From positions 1 through 64,000 of the forward strand of contig JAUSFM010000003.1 of the NCBI GenBank assembly GCA_030651375.1: DNA of 64,000 bases, read 5' to 3'. Below, piece by piece: positions 25,956 to 34,833 of the stretch; positions within the stretch are counted from its first letter, which is position 1, and every line of letters begins with the position of its first letter. Both the position numbers and the translations under genes were made by a program. This stretch comes from Candidatus Woesearchaeota archaeon (GTDB taxonomy: Archaea; Nanobdellota; Nanobdellia; Woesearchaeales; UBA12501). A model generated the notes under the pieces. That model saw only the letters and a list, made by a program, of their open reading frames with translations, was not told the DNA's origin and did not search any database.

Positions 25956-27162
25956 ACCAAAGAGGCCTCGTCGCCAGTCTCTTTTTCAACGCATTCAGGA
26001 TGACCTATCTCTTGATTTTTCAGGTTTCTCTTCTGCTGACTCAAGTCGTTTTTCCGGATATCAGCAAAGAGTGGGTTATACCTACACTCCTTCCCAATCG
26101 CTACTGGAACAACTTTCTCGTGCTGAACTGCAGCGCGAGTTTGGTGACATGATTCCAGAAACACTTGGTGAAAAACTTGCAGAAAAAGTGCGGAGCTATG
26201 AATCCACTCTTGACATGTACATCAGCGTGAGCTTTTACGATCTTACTGGGCGCGTTCCTTCTTTTTCTATTTCTGGCGACCGTATGGGTTGGTCAGCATC
26301 AACTATCAAAGTTCCCGTCATGATTGCCGTGTTTCACGCTATCGACCAAGGAACACTCGACCTCACTGATAAACTGGTGGTTGATCATCGATATTCTCTT
26401 GAAAGTTATGACGCAGTAACTAACATAAAACTCGGAACAGCAGTCTCTGTCTATGACCTGCTCGATCTCATGATTAGTGCTTCAGATAATGAAGCGACCA
26501 ACATGCTTGCTCATCATGTGACCCTTCCGTACATTAATGCGCTTATGCAGGAGCTTGGTGCCACTCGCACCATGATGGGCCATCTTCTAAGCGCGAATGT
26601 GCCGCGAACGCGTACCGAGTGGAACCCCGATGGGAGCAACCCGACAACAGCAAACAATCTCACGCTGCTCATGGCGCGGATTTATGAGCTGACTGCTGCT
26701 TCACCAGCCAGTTGTCTGCAGATGCAGAGGATTCTTGAACAAAATAGTTCTTCCCCGTTAGGCACCTACCTACCTATCGGCACCATCATCGGTAGCAAGA
26801 TGGGATCTATCACCGACTCTCGTGATGGCGACGATCTTCTTGTTACTGGCGTCATTGACCAACGGTATGCGCTGACCATCATGTGTAACCGCATTGGCCA
26901 GCACAAGAGAAATTCTGTGCTAACTGAGGTTCATACTGCTGTTCCCGTGGAACCATCACCAATCGACATTGCGTATCTCCAATTGCAGGGTGTGCTTGAT
27001 GAATTTCATCGTCAACATTCATTGCCTTTTGTGTTTAATGTCGAAGTACATCCACAACCATTGCTTCCGGCGGTGAGCAGTGCTGGAAGCGTTATGAATG
27101 TTATTTCAAGAATAGTGTATGATGTGTACTATCACGGCATGATGCGGGGTTTTGACCGATGA
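25945..27162 (+). CDS. Class A beta-lactamase-like serine hydrolase
   Basis: This 405-residue protein has an N-terminal helical extension (about 1-90) followed by a class A beta-lactamase-like domain. Catalytic motifs are visible: SxxK as STIK (S119, K122), SASDNEATN with SDN at 180-182, and SKMGS in place of KTG (K285). An E in RTRTEWN (E225) may match the general base. No signal peptide is present, so a cytoplasmic peptidase, transpeptidase or esterase of the penicillin-binding fold is likelier than antibiotic resistance. GGTGG lies just before ATG 25945; it overlaps both neighbours. Confidence 0.8.
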   Translation: MADKPKRPRRQSLFQRIQDDLSLDFSGFSSADSSRFSGYQQRVGYTYTPSQSLLEQLSRAELQREFGDMIPETLGEKLAEKVRSYESTLDMYISVSFYDLTGRVPSFSISGDRMGWSASTIKVPVMIAVFHAIDQGTLDLTDKLVVDHRYSLESYDAVTNIKLGTAVSVYDLLDLMISASDNEATNMLAHHVTLPYINALMQELGATRTMMGHLLSANVPRTRTEWNPDGSNPTTANNLTLLMARIYELTAASPASCLQMQRILEQNSSSPLGTYLPIGTIIGSKMGSITDSRDGDDLLVTGVIDQRYALTIMCNRIGQHKRNSVLTEVHTAVPVEPSPIDIAYLQLQGVLDEFHRQHSLPFVFNVEVHPQPLLPAVSSAGSVMNVISRIVYDVYYHGMMRGFDR

Positions 27163-28775
27163 CCGAACCAGTCTACGTCGGAATTGAAAACGAGTTTCAG
27201 ATTATGGACACGTCTACTCAATCCTATCGTCAACTTACTTCCGGACCTGATTTTTTTTGGAGAGATCTACTAAAAAGATATAAGCAGCCTCACTTTAGAA
27301 AAAGTCCGACGTCTATCAGAACACGCGTTGGCTCTGGCATTTACATTGATGGGGAAGATCCTGAAGTATGCACGCCACCTGTGCGGGTTGAACAGGGGTT
27401 TGCCACAAAGGCAGCAGCAGCATTGTACGCTGGCAGAAAAGAACTTCTCGATTTGCTTTCGTCAGAGCCCGCCGCGCGTCTTGTTGGTTTTTCAACGCAC
27501 TGGAATATTTCTGTTCCTTCCATCGACAATGGCAGTGCTGACAGTTCGTCTCACATGAAATCATACGTTGTTCCTTATTCTCTTTTCACCTTAAACCCGC
27601 TCTCGGTGGGAACTAATCTTCGCCTGAAACAGAACAATCGGCAGGACGGCCCAGTAGTCCGCTGGGAACTGTTAGGAGACTACATTGAAGACATGGATCA
27701 GATTATTTCATTTTTACTCTTGTACGCTGCAAGTGTTTTTAGTACAGGGAACGGCGGAAAAATGCCCCTTCAATCTGGTGAGTTTCCTCTCATTGACCTA
27801 AAATATGCACATCCTGTTCTTGACGGCAGGCATACTAAGGTCACTGCATTTCTTCATGGTACATTTACCACCATCACTGCCCAAACATATCTTGAATTAA
27901 CGTATGACTATCTGAAACCAGTTATTCTCAAGCTTGGCACGCCAGAAGAAGTGGCCACGCTTGAAGATTTTGTGCAGGGAAAACGAACACTTGATATGGA
28001 CCGGTTCAGGCGGTTTGCAGTGCAGTATTCATATAAAGGAGCAGACCTGAAACTTGCGTATGACCCACTTTTTTGTCTCGATGCAAAAGCGTATGCAGAA
28101 GAAAAAAAACTGCCGCCGCTCGCCGCGTTTCTTGGTTCAGTCGTCGAGCAACAGCGTGTGCACGAAATGAGTTCATGGGATGCCATCACCATTAGTGATG
28201 CTTCTGGCCGGGCAATTTCGCTTTTATCTCTGCCTGCTATGGATGTTATCGCAGAAACCCTCCCACGCCTGAAGCCCGTACAACAAAAAAGATTAGTTTC
28301 GGCTCTTACTGACCAATACGATTCTGTGGTTCATGAGGATATACTTGAACTTCCCAATTCTCTTGCAACTGATGTAACAATCCCCCAAAGAGATCGTAAA
28401 GTATTGTCAAAAGAACTTTCACGCGCTGTCAGGGCGGTTTTTGAGCCAGCTGTTTCGTTGAAATCACCACTCTCATTTCCCATCCGGAATCTTGATGATT
28501 TTATTGAACATGAGCATCCTCCGTACGATTCTTCTGCAGATGCCTCTCTCCCTGAAGGCTATTCTCCTTCAGACTCACAACGCCAAGTGAGCTGGCGTCG
28601 GGCGTGGCATGCGTCAAAACTTTCACGTTCCAACTATCTTGCCGTAGGTGTTGTTGGAGCTGTTGCCGCCCTTGTCATAGGAGTTATATCCTACATTGAT
28701 TATATTCATCCCACTGTCCTTGCTGAACAAAAAAAAGTTGAAACAACGTCTGCCCCTGGGGATGTAAATAAATAG
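27159..28775 (+). CDS. Glutamine-synthetase-fold amidoligase, paralogue 1, tail-anchored
   Basis: This 538-residue protein begins TEPVYVGIENEFQ, the Glu-containing metal/ATP motif of the PafA/Dop, GCS2 and amidoligase families. It continues with RTRVGSGIYIDGEDPEVCTPPVR (compare NG-R-Y-D-x-PE-x-TP in PafA/Dop), STHWNIS, RWELLGDYIEDMDQI and ITAQTYLEL. These enzymes join a carboxylate to an amine using ATP, or reverse it. A transmembrane helix at about 493-516 near the C-terminus should anchor it with the catalytic domain inside. It overlaps the previous gene by 4 nt. Substrate unknown. Confidence 0.65.
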   Translation: MTEPVYVGIENEFQIMDTSTQSYRQLTSGPDFFWRDLLKRYKQPHFRKSPTSIRTRVGSGIYIDGEDPEVCTPPVRVEQGFATKAAAALYAGRKELLDLLSSEPAARLVGFSTHWNISVPSIDNGSADSSSHMKSYVVPYSLFTLNPLSVGTNLRLKQNNRQDGPVVRWELLGDYIEDMDQIISFLLLYAASVFSTGNGGKMPLQSGEFPLIDLKYAHPVLDGRHTKVTAFLHGTFTTITAQTYLELTYDYLKPVILKLGTPEEVATLEDFVQGKRTLDMDRFRRFAVQYSYKGADLKLAYDPLFCLDAKAYAEEKKLPPLAAFLGSVVEQQRVHEMSSWDAITISDASGRAISLLSLPAMDVIAETLPRLKPVQQKRLVSALTDQYDSVVHEDILELPNSLATDVTIPQRDRKVLSKELSRAVRAVFEPAVSLKSPLSFPIRNLDDFIEHEHPPYDSSADASLPEGYSPSDSQRQVSWRRAWHASKLSRSNYLAVGVVGAVAALVIGVISYIDYIHPTVLAEQKKVETTSAPGDVNK

Positions 28776-28784
28776 GTACTGCCC

Positions 28785-30308
28785 ATGGAAAAAAAAATTG
28801 GCTCAATCATCGAAAGCTTGCTCGGGAGCTTACAAAAGATTAGAGAGCATAACAAACTGGTTGCTGCTCGTGAAACTAAACTGGCATCACGATTTAAGTT
28901 CTATCGTGCATGGGGTTCTGTCCTGCTTTCCACAGCTCTTGCATCTACCATTATCTACAGTTCTTGCCATCCTCGTGCGGTGCGCCAGCGGAAATTAAAC
29001 GAAGCAATAGCAAACGTCGAGGTGGGAAATTACGAGACTGCAGAACGTTTGTTTGATGAAACAAAAAAGGAGCAAGGAGTCGGTGCTCTTGAGGTACTTC
29101 TCTCAAAAACTACTATGACTGCACAAATTAATACCTATTTTCAACGGCACTGTAGTTGGCAAGATAATCTAACTGTTCGGTTAGTTGCTGGCTCTGACTT
29201 TAGTACTCCCATCCAACCAGTTGTTGTTCCCCCGTACAGCAGCCCCCTTCTTGTAGTGGGGCACGTTGACGGATTGTTTTCAGTTTTTAACAATTATGGC
29301 TCCAGTTCAACCTATTTAATGCGCTTTTCTGGTTTGATTTCAGCAGGCACCGCCGCAGTGCTGGCAACAACTGATCATGGTATTTATCGGATTGAACTTT
29401 CTTATGCGCAGGAAGAAAACTCGCCTAAAATCACCTTGACTCCTCTTTTCTCGTCTAATGAAAAAATAAGCGAAGTGCGCCGCTACGCCTATAATGGCAA
29501 CACTGCTTATTTCTTCATGACTGAACAAGGCAACGTTCGCGGTATTTCAGAAACAGGCGAACCGCTTTATTCGAGTGACAATAAACCCCCAAAGATCCTA
29601 CTGCCCCCGGTAGTGATTGACCAAGTACGGGGGCCGAGTGTTGTGCTTAGTTATTCCGATAATAAATTCGTTCTTTCATCTGAATTAAGCGAACCGACGA
29701 TGAAAGCTCTTCAAGAACTAACAATCTCCGTTCATCCCTCTGCAGTTGGTGATTTTGATGGCAATGGAAAACGCGAAGCAGTTTTGTTCAGCGACCGAGG
29801 AACGTACCTTCTTGATGGTGAGCGTGGATTGGTACAGCTTCCGGGAAATGATTATACCCTCCAAAACAAGTTGCACATTTCTGTTGCTGATGCTAACCAT
29901 GATGGAATTGATGATCTTCTTATTGGCCGTGAAGACAGCAGTGATACTGGCCTGTATGTATTTCCGGGTGACGAGTATTTGCCGCTTCGTTACCGTTTTC
30001 GTTTGACGTCTGATGAGCCGGGTGCACCTGCAAGCGTACTGTGGATTGGTGCGCAGACGGTGATTGCATATCCTGACCATGAGTGGACAAATCACGCTCG
30101 TTTTATGGATGCGCGCGGCAATCCACTTTTCTCATTCGCTGCAGACACTCCGGATTATCACTCTCTTTTTGAAGCACAGTTCGAAGGCAGACTTTATTTG
30201 GGAGTGGCATTATCTTCATCGGTTGGATTTATCCCCCATTGTTTCATTGAACCAAATATCCCCCCTCATCTTTCATTAGCAGAGAACAATGGCCGGAATG
30301 CAAAATGA
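28785..30308 (+). CDS. Membrane-anchored FG-GAP/VCBS-type protein
   Basis: This 507-residue protein has a short N-terminal cytoplasmic helix, one membrane helix (about 43-61, ending in Cys), then a helical segment and a large beta domain. Two calcium-type repeats are clear: VGDFDGNGKREAVLF and VADANHDGIDDLLIG, as in FG-GAP/VCBS beta-propellers. These usually bind proteins or glycans outside the cell. It lies between the two amidoligase genes, 9 nt after one and overlapping the other. Confidence 0.7.
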   Translation: MEKKIGSIIESLLGSLQKIREHNKLVAARETKLASRFKFYRAWGSVLLSTALASTIIYSSCHPRAVRQRKLNEAIANVEVGNYETAERLFDETKKEQGVGALEVLLSKTTMTAQINTYFQRHCSWQDNLTVRLVAGSDFSTPIQPVVVPPYSSPLLVVGHVDGLFSVFNNYGSSSTYLMRFSGLISAGTAAVLATTDHGIYRIELSYAQEENSPKITLTPLFSSNEKISEVRRYAYNGNTAYFFMTEQGNVRGISETGEPLYSSDNKPPKILLPPVVIDQVRGPSVVLSYSDNKFVLSSELSEPTMKALQELTISVHPSAVGDFDGNGKREAVLFSDRGTYLLDGERGLVQLPGNDYTLQNKLHISVADANHDGIDDLLIGREDSSDTGLYVFPGDEYLPLRYRFRLTSDEPGAPASVLWIGAQTVIAYPDHEWTNHARFMDARGNPLFSFAADTPDYHSLFEAQFEGRLYLGVALSSSVGFIPHCFIEPNIPPHLSLAENNGRNAK

Positions 30309-31822
30309 GCCCGCCCCTTTACGTCGGCATTGAAAACGAATTTCAGGCATTTGATGCGTTAAAATGGAGTCCAGAGCCGCTTGATTTTAAAACTCTGTGG
30401 CCGGGCCTTCTCAAAAAATATCCACCTACCTATCACAAACTATCAGATACTGCGATTCGCACGCGCATGGGTAATGGCATGTATGTGGATGAGCACGATC
30501 CAGAAATCTGTACACCGCCGGTGCGCGTCCAGCCGGGATTTACCCAGCAGGCCTATGACACGCTCTATCTTGCACGGCGGGAATTACTCCGATTTATTTA
30601 TTCTGATCAAGATATCCGTGTTATTGGCCATTCTACCCACTGGAATATGAGCAATCCGGGCGGCACTGATTATAGCGCTGACCATTTCGGCTTTGAGCTT
30701 TTTTACGCACTTGCTGTTCCCTATGCCCTTTTTATGCTCACGCCCCATTCAGTCGGGAGCAATGTCCGCGTTAAAAACAATGGCTCACGAATTGAACTGC
30801 TCGGTGATTATATCGAATCGGAAGACCAAATAAAAGCATTCCTTCTCTTCTCGGTGAGCAGTGCAGTGTATTTTCATGAGCATGGATTAAAATCGCTGCC
30901 TCTGTCTCTTGGCATGCGCACTCTTTTTAAGAATCGAGAAAATGACGAATCACAGTATTACCCTAATCTTGTGCACGATGGAAGATACACCGATGTTCCG
31001 GTTGTTGCGCATCGCCATAAAAAAAGTATCACTGCGCAAACCTATCTTGAAGCAGTATTTCATTTTTTTAAAAAAAGGCAGGCATTTATTGGGACACCTG
31101 AAGAAATACAAAATCTCGAAGACTTTGTGACCGGCAGAAAAAAGCTGGAGATTGACGACTTCAAGGAGCATGCAGTTCGGACTTCCTATAAACACGGCGG
31201 TGAACTAAGTTTCAGCCCTTCTTTTGCACTTGATCCTTGGGCATATCACGATGAACGCCCGCTTCCGACCGTGCTGGCTGATTTTTTAGGCGACCTTGCA
31301 CAGCCCCATGGCGGAAGCGAATCTGGCCCGTACCTTCCTTCTTCTGTGCAGGTTGAAAGACTCGCATGGGATTATGTAAAATTTCGGTATGCTTCCTCTC
31401 GCCATAGCACTGGCTATTTTGAAGCCAACGGCGTGGGCTCTATTGATATGCTTGCCGAATTTCTTCTGCGCACGCCGAGAAACCAACGCACGCAAATCTT
31501 TCGCTGGAATAACCGCGCTCTTGCACAGCCCGCTCTTGCAGGGTTTTTAAAAAATCTAAAAGAAATATATCCCAGTCCTCATGAAAGAAGGACTTTCTAT
31601 AACCTTTCAGGCCCTGCGTTTGAGCGGCTGTGTGCAGCGTATGAACAAGTCTATGCTTCTCTTCCTCCTAACATACAGCCAGCATCTCCTTCACCGCCTG
31701 CCTCTTTTTTAGGTCAGCTCACAAAACTCGAGCGGAAAAATCGTGCAGCTCTCGAGCGTGATCCCCTTCTTAGTTTTGAAGAATACTGCAAATCTCACAA
31801 AAAAAGAAAAGATAGAAAATAA
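30305..31822 (+). CDS. Glutamine-synthetase-fold amidoligase, paralogue 2
   Basis: This 505-residue paralogue of the 27159 product shares YVGIENEFQ, RTRMGNGMYVDEHDPEICTPP, STHWNMS, RIELLGDYIESEDQI, ITAQTYLEA and the GTPEE---LEDFV-G segment. It lacks the C-terminal membrane helix, ending in a basic tail. The two ligases could act on different substrates, or as a ligase/deamidase pair like PafA and Dop. It is the last gene of the operon, overlapping the FG-GAP gene by 4 nt. Confidence 0.65.
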   Translation: MSPPLYVGIENEFQAFDALKWSPEPLDFKTLWPGLLKKYPPTYHKLSDTAIRTRMGNGMYVDEHDPEICTPPVRVQPGFTQQAYDTLYLARRELLRFIYSDQDIRVIGHSTHWNMSNPGGTDYSADHFGFELFYALAVPYALFMLTPHSVGSNVRVKNNGSRIELLGDYIESEDQIKAFLLFSVSSAVYFHEHGLKSLPLSLGMRTLFKNRENDESQYYPNLVHDGRYTDVPVVAHRHKKSITAQTYLEAVFHFFKKRQAFIGTPEEIQNLEDFVTGRKKLEIDDFKEHAVRTSYKHGGELSFSPSFALDPWAYHDERPLPTVLADFLGDLAQPHGGSESGPYLPSSVQVERLAWDYVKFRYASSRHSTGYFEANGVGSIDMLAEFLLRTPRNQRTQIFRWNNRALAQPALAGFLKNLKEIYPSPHERRTFYNLSGPAFERLCAAYEQVYASLPPNIQPASPSPPASFLGQLTKLERKNRAALERDPLLSFEEYCKSHKKRKDRK

Positions 31823-31847
31823 TTACGGGTAGGTGGCCACTCGAATC

Positions 31848-32696
31848 TCAAATTATCCCGTGAGAAATTCGTGTCGGCACTGGTGCAAATGCATGTCGAA
31901 CAAAATCATCGTTAAATGCCTTTGGCGCTTTTCCTGTTTTTGCATAGGTGTACAATGCCGTGGTAAAGATGCCGTTGAGGCTTGAACTAATGATGCCTAA
32001 GAGTACCCAATATAAAACAACAAACGGAAGCGAGATTAGCACCAGCAAACCCGACTTTAAGATAATGCCTGCAGCAATGGGAATAACACCCAGCAGCCCA
32101 AGTATCATGAAAAAGAATCCCATTGAAAATTGGCCAATAACATTCTCTCCCCATGTTTTTTTGAAAAGATGCCCTGACTGTTTAATGGATTGAATGACGC
32201 TTACATTTTCAAAGATCATGACCGGCACAACAAAAAAGGTAAGCAGGCTCCATGCCATGCCAACGAGTGCCACAGCGATTTTGCCGAGCATGTTTGATCT
32301 TTCTGAAATCATCTGCAAAACTATTCCAACGGTCGCTGAGATAAGGGCCCAGACAAAAATTCTGCCGATATGTTTTGCTGCATTTCGAATGCCGTCGCTG
32401 AATGTTGGATTGCCGCCATGCAGCCTGATATGCGCGCAGGTAATAAGCCCTGTATTAAAAAAGATGACAATAAAATAGCTGATGAGGTAATAGCCAAACA
32501 ATCCAAGATAGTACATACTGGAATGTTGTGGGGGCGCACCGCCACTCATAAAGAAGAGCGGTATCATAAAGGAAAAAAATAATGCGACGGTCAATATCAT
32601 TGAAATCAGCGGAAAGAGCATGATTTCTTTATCGTGCTTCAGAACAGCATAGCTCTGTTGAACAAGGGCAAGGCCACGGGTAAATCGGCTGAACAT
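31848..32696 (-). CDS. Multi-pass membrane protein, DUF6159-like
   Basis: This 282-residue protein has about six hydrophobic helices and the pattern FTRGLALVQQSYAVLKHDKEI, MLFPLISMI and NVSVIQSIKQSGHLFKKTWGEN, which I associate with the DUF6159 family. No catalytic motif is seen. ATATTAGTT/TTATAAAGG elements precede the start. The role is unknown. Confidence 0.7.
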   Translation of the reverse strand: MFSRFTRGLALVQQSYAVLKHDKEIMLFPLISMILTVALFFSFMIPLFFMSGGAPPQHSSMYYLGLFGYYLISYFIVIFFNTGLITCAHIRLHGGNPTFSDGIRNAAKHIGRIFVWALISATVGIVLQMISERSNMLGKIAVALVGMAWSLLTFFVVPVMIFENVSVIQSIKQSGHLFKKTWGENVIGQFSMGFFFMILGLLGVIPIAAGIILKSGLLVLISLPFVVLYWVLLGIISSSLNGIFTTALYTYAKTGKAPKAFNDDFVRHAFAPVPTRISHGII

Positions 32697-32758
32697 ATGG
32701 GTAAAAATGAAGAACTAATATAAAAACCTTTATAATATACCTGAATGAACTAAATGCC

Positions 32759-32782
32759 ATTGCCGCAGTCGCATAAACAGGT
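32759..32782 (+). repeat. Imperfect copy of the tRNA-Ser 5' end
   Basis: This 24-nt stretch matches 20 of 24 positions with the sequence spanning the 5' end of tRNA-Ser at 32903-32926 (ATTGCCG--GTCGCATAA). Both copies sit about 25-35 nt after a TATA-like element. It may be a decayed tRNA start or half of an attachment-site duplication. Confidence 0.45.
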
Positions 32783-32858
32783 CAATCTTTTTGCGCTGAT
32801 GCGCAAAAAGCTGCACACGACGAACGTTTTCGCCTCCGGCGAAAACAGCGCTCCGCGC
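32762..32858 (+). ncRNA. Putative structured RNA with three hairpins
   Basis: Three consecutive perfect hairpins occur: a 10-bp stem with TGAT loop (32787-32810), a 9-bp stem with TCC loop (32826-32846) and a 4-bp GCGC stem with TCC loop (32848-32858). A TATA-like CTTTATAATATA near 32728 would start transcription near 32760. The family is not recognised. It could also be a DNA structure or the 5' leader of the tRNA transcript. Confidence 0.4.
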
Positions 32859-32905
32859 AAAACGACGAAAAACTTAAAAACCCTACACCAAGTCACATTC
32901 CTATT

Positions 32906-32989
32906 GCCGACGTCGCATAATCCGGTATTGCGCTGGTCTTGAAAACCAGTTTCCGAAAGGATATCTCGGTTCAAATCCGAGCGTCGGCG
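32906..32989 (+). tRNA. tRNA-Ser (TGA anticodon)
   Basis: Acceptor GCCGACG/CGTCGGC, anticodon stem CTGGT/ACCAG with loop CTTGAAA (anticodon TGA), a long variable arm typical of class II tRNA, and T-arm CTCGG-TTCAAAT-CCGAG. It is 84 nt with discriminator G, without encoded CCA or intron. ACTTAAAAACC lies about 30 nt upstream. Confidence 0.95.
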
Positions 32990-33028
32990 TATTATTTTTT
33001 TCTTTGGCATTCATGCTATCAGAACAGG

Positions 33029-33160
33029 TCAAATGGATTGTTTCAGCCGTTCCTCAAATTCTTTTCGCAGTTGGCGGTGTTCTTTTTCTCTTTTTTTCCA
33101 GTTTTTATTTTTGAGTACACCAAAAAATCGGAGAATGTGCTCTGGTTTAGCGCTTTTCAT
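33029..33160 (-). CDS. Possible orphan small antitoxin-like protein, 43 aa
   Basis: This 43-residue frame starts MKSAKPEHILRFFGVLKNKN and ends in a basic helical tail. Its opening resembles small archaeal antitoxins of VapBC/RelBE type. A TTTAAATGT element lies about 25 nt upstream. No toxin is next to it. Evidence is start context and sequence flavour only. Confidence 0.35.
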   Translation of the reverse strand: MKSAKPEHILRFFGVLKNKNWKKREKEHRQLRKEFEERLKQSI

Positions 33161-33214
33161 AACAACATTTAGTGGATGTACTCACATTTAAAGATTATGC
33201 TTTTCGTGCCCTGT

Positions 33215-34468
33215 TCACAATATCAGCGTCGCCAGCCCCAAGAACGTGAGAAAGCCGAATACATCGGTTGCGGTTGTGATAAAGATGGTGGCTGATGCAG
33301 CGGGGTCTTTGCCCATCTTTTTCATGATGAGCGGGATGATGGTGCCGAAGAAGCCGGCAACAACGAGATTAATGACCATAGATATGCCAATAATAAGCCC
33401 CAACAGCGGATTTTTGTTCCAGAGTGTTGCGACAATCGCGACAATAACGCCGTTAATCAGGCCGTTAATGGCGCCGGCAGTGACCTCATTGATGATGACT
33501 GGCCTTGCTGTTTGCATGTGGATTTCTTTTAATGCCAGTCCGCGGACGACGACTGCAAGTGTTTGTGTTCCTGCGTTGCCGCCCATGCCGGCAACAATTG
33601 GCATGTACACAGCAAGTAGGACGAATGAGGATATAGTTTCTGCAAAAAGACTCACGACATACGCCGCAAGAAATGCCGTTGCGAGGTTAAGAATGAGCCA
33701 TTGGTAGCGTTGTTTTACTTTCATGAACGCAGAGTCAAGTACGCTCTCTTCCTGCGTGACACCGGCGAATTCATACAAGTTTCGTGCCGGCTGTTTTTCG
33801 ATAAGGCGCAGGACGTCTTCAGAATAAATAAGTCCGAGGATGCTGTTGTCGTGGTCCAACACCACTACTTTATTGTTGCGGTATTTCTTGAACAGCTTGA
33901 TAACTCCTGTTTCATCGCTGTCGTACCGGATGGTCGGGACTTTTTTTATGTACCGCGTTATTTTTTCATTTCCGCGGTGGAGCACGACCAGATGGCCTTG
34001 CAGCGTGCCAACGCAATAGCCGTCCTTGACGACAAGAAGTGTGGGGAATTTCTGATTGCGCTTCTCATATCTTTTAATAATTCCATAGACGTCTCTGAAT
34101 CTGCTGTTGAGCTCGACCTGCACATAATTCAGGCTCATCAGGCCTGCTGCGGTGCGCGGGTTGAATCGGAGCAGAAACTCAACTTTTTCTTTTATGTCAT
34201 CGTTCAGCGCCTGCAGTATCCGGTGGCTTCGGTAGTCGCGCATATTCTGAATAATATCAGTTGTTTCGTCGGGGTCAAGGTAATGAAGCAGGGGAATGAG
34301 TTCCTTGTCCGGCGTGTTGATAACAATCTCTTGCTGTATCCGCCGCGGCAGGCCCAGAAGAATAAATCCACGCTTGTTAATAGGAATCTCGTTAAAGACC
34401 GCCATCCTTTTTTCAGGCGATAGCAGAAGCCGGTAGGTAAAATCGTTGTGGCGGTATTTTTTAGCCAT
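33215..34468 (-). CDS. mgtE: Magnesium transporter MgtE
   Basis: This 417-residue MgtE family magnesium channel has an N-terminal helical superhelix with GLPRRIQQEIVI and LDPDETTDIIQNM, two CBS domains (about 120-230) and five membrane helices carrying MPIVAGMGGNAGTQT and DPAASATIFITTATDVFGF, the pore-forming motifs. Cytosolic Mg2+ closes such channels through the N and CBS domains. It is a single gene; the A/T-rich upstream region has TTTAAACC elements. Confidence 0.93.
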   Translation of the reverse strand: MAKKYRHNDFTYRLLLSPEKRMAVFNEIPINKRGFILLGLPRRIQQEIVINTPDKELIPLLHYLDPDETTDIIQNMRDYRSHRILQALNDDIKEKVEFLLRFNPRTAAGLMSLNYVQVELNSRFRDVYGIIKRYEKRNQKFPTLLVVKDGYCVGTLQGHLVVLHRGNEKITRYIKKVPTIRYDSDETGVIKLFKKYRNNKVVVLDHDNSILGLIYSEDVLRLIEKQPARNLYEFAGVTQEESVLDSAFMKVKQRYQWLILNLATAFLAAYVVSLFAETISSFVLLAVYMPIVAGMGGNAGTQTLAVVVRGLALKEIHMQTARPVIINEVTAGAINGLINGVIVAIVATLWNKNPLLGLIIGISMVINLVVAGFFGTIIPLIMKKMGKDPAASATIFITTATDVFGFLTFLGLATLIL

Positions 34469-34610
34469 GCAAGGGTTTACGCATTCTTTTTCTTATTAAA
34501 GCTTTTCCTTTTTTGTTTGTTCCCTTCTTTTTCTTTTCCCTTATTTAAACCACAATCATTATAAACCTTCTTTCTCCAGTATAATCCATTAACCTTAGAG
34601 GGTGGTACCT

Positions 34611-34799
34611 ATGATGAAATGCTGTAGTAAATGTGGAAAAATGTGCGGCGTACTATTGCTGGCGCTGGGTGTGGTGTTTGTGCTGAAAGACCTGAATGTC
34701 TGGAATTTCTGGGGCGTAAACTGGTGGAGTGCACTGTTGCTCCTCGTCGGTCTCGGCAAGCTCGGTGCATCGCACTGCCCTGATTGCCAGAAGTGTTAA
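34611..34799 (+). CDS. Small membrane protein with two CxxC motifs
   Basis: This 62-residue protein has MMKCCSKCGKMC at the start and CPDCQKC at the end, with two hydrophobic helices between (about 13-28 and 40-53). Both CxxC ends could face the same side and bind zinc or iron together. The start follows GAGGGTGGT. A TATA-like ATTATAAACC is upstream. Confidence 0.7.
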   Translation: MMKCCSKCGKMCGVLLLALGVVFVLKDLNVWNFWGVNWWSALLLLVGLGKLGASHCPDCQKC

Positions 34800-34833
34800 G
34801 TTTTTTATTTTATCTTTTTTTTACTTTTTATCT

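Noticed and set aside
25251-27162. Reading the amidase and beta-lactamase-like genes as a bacterial cell-wall or resistance island
   Set aside because: Neither has a secretion signal, the promoter is archaeal in style and both genes overlap amidoligase partners.
32754-32942. 62-codon frame across the hairpins and tRNA-Ser
   Set aside because: It runs into the tRNA, has no Shine-Dalgarno and its residues reflect the repeats.
33701-34423. 240-codon plus-strand frame
   Set aside because: It is the antisense shadow of MgtE; the minus strand gives a complete known protein.
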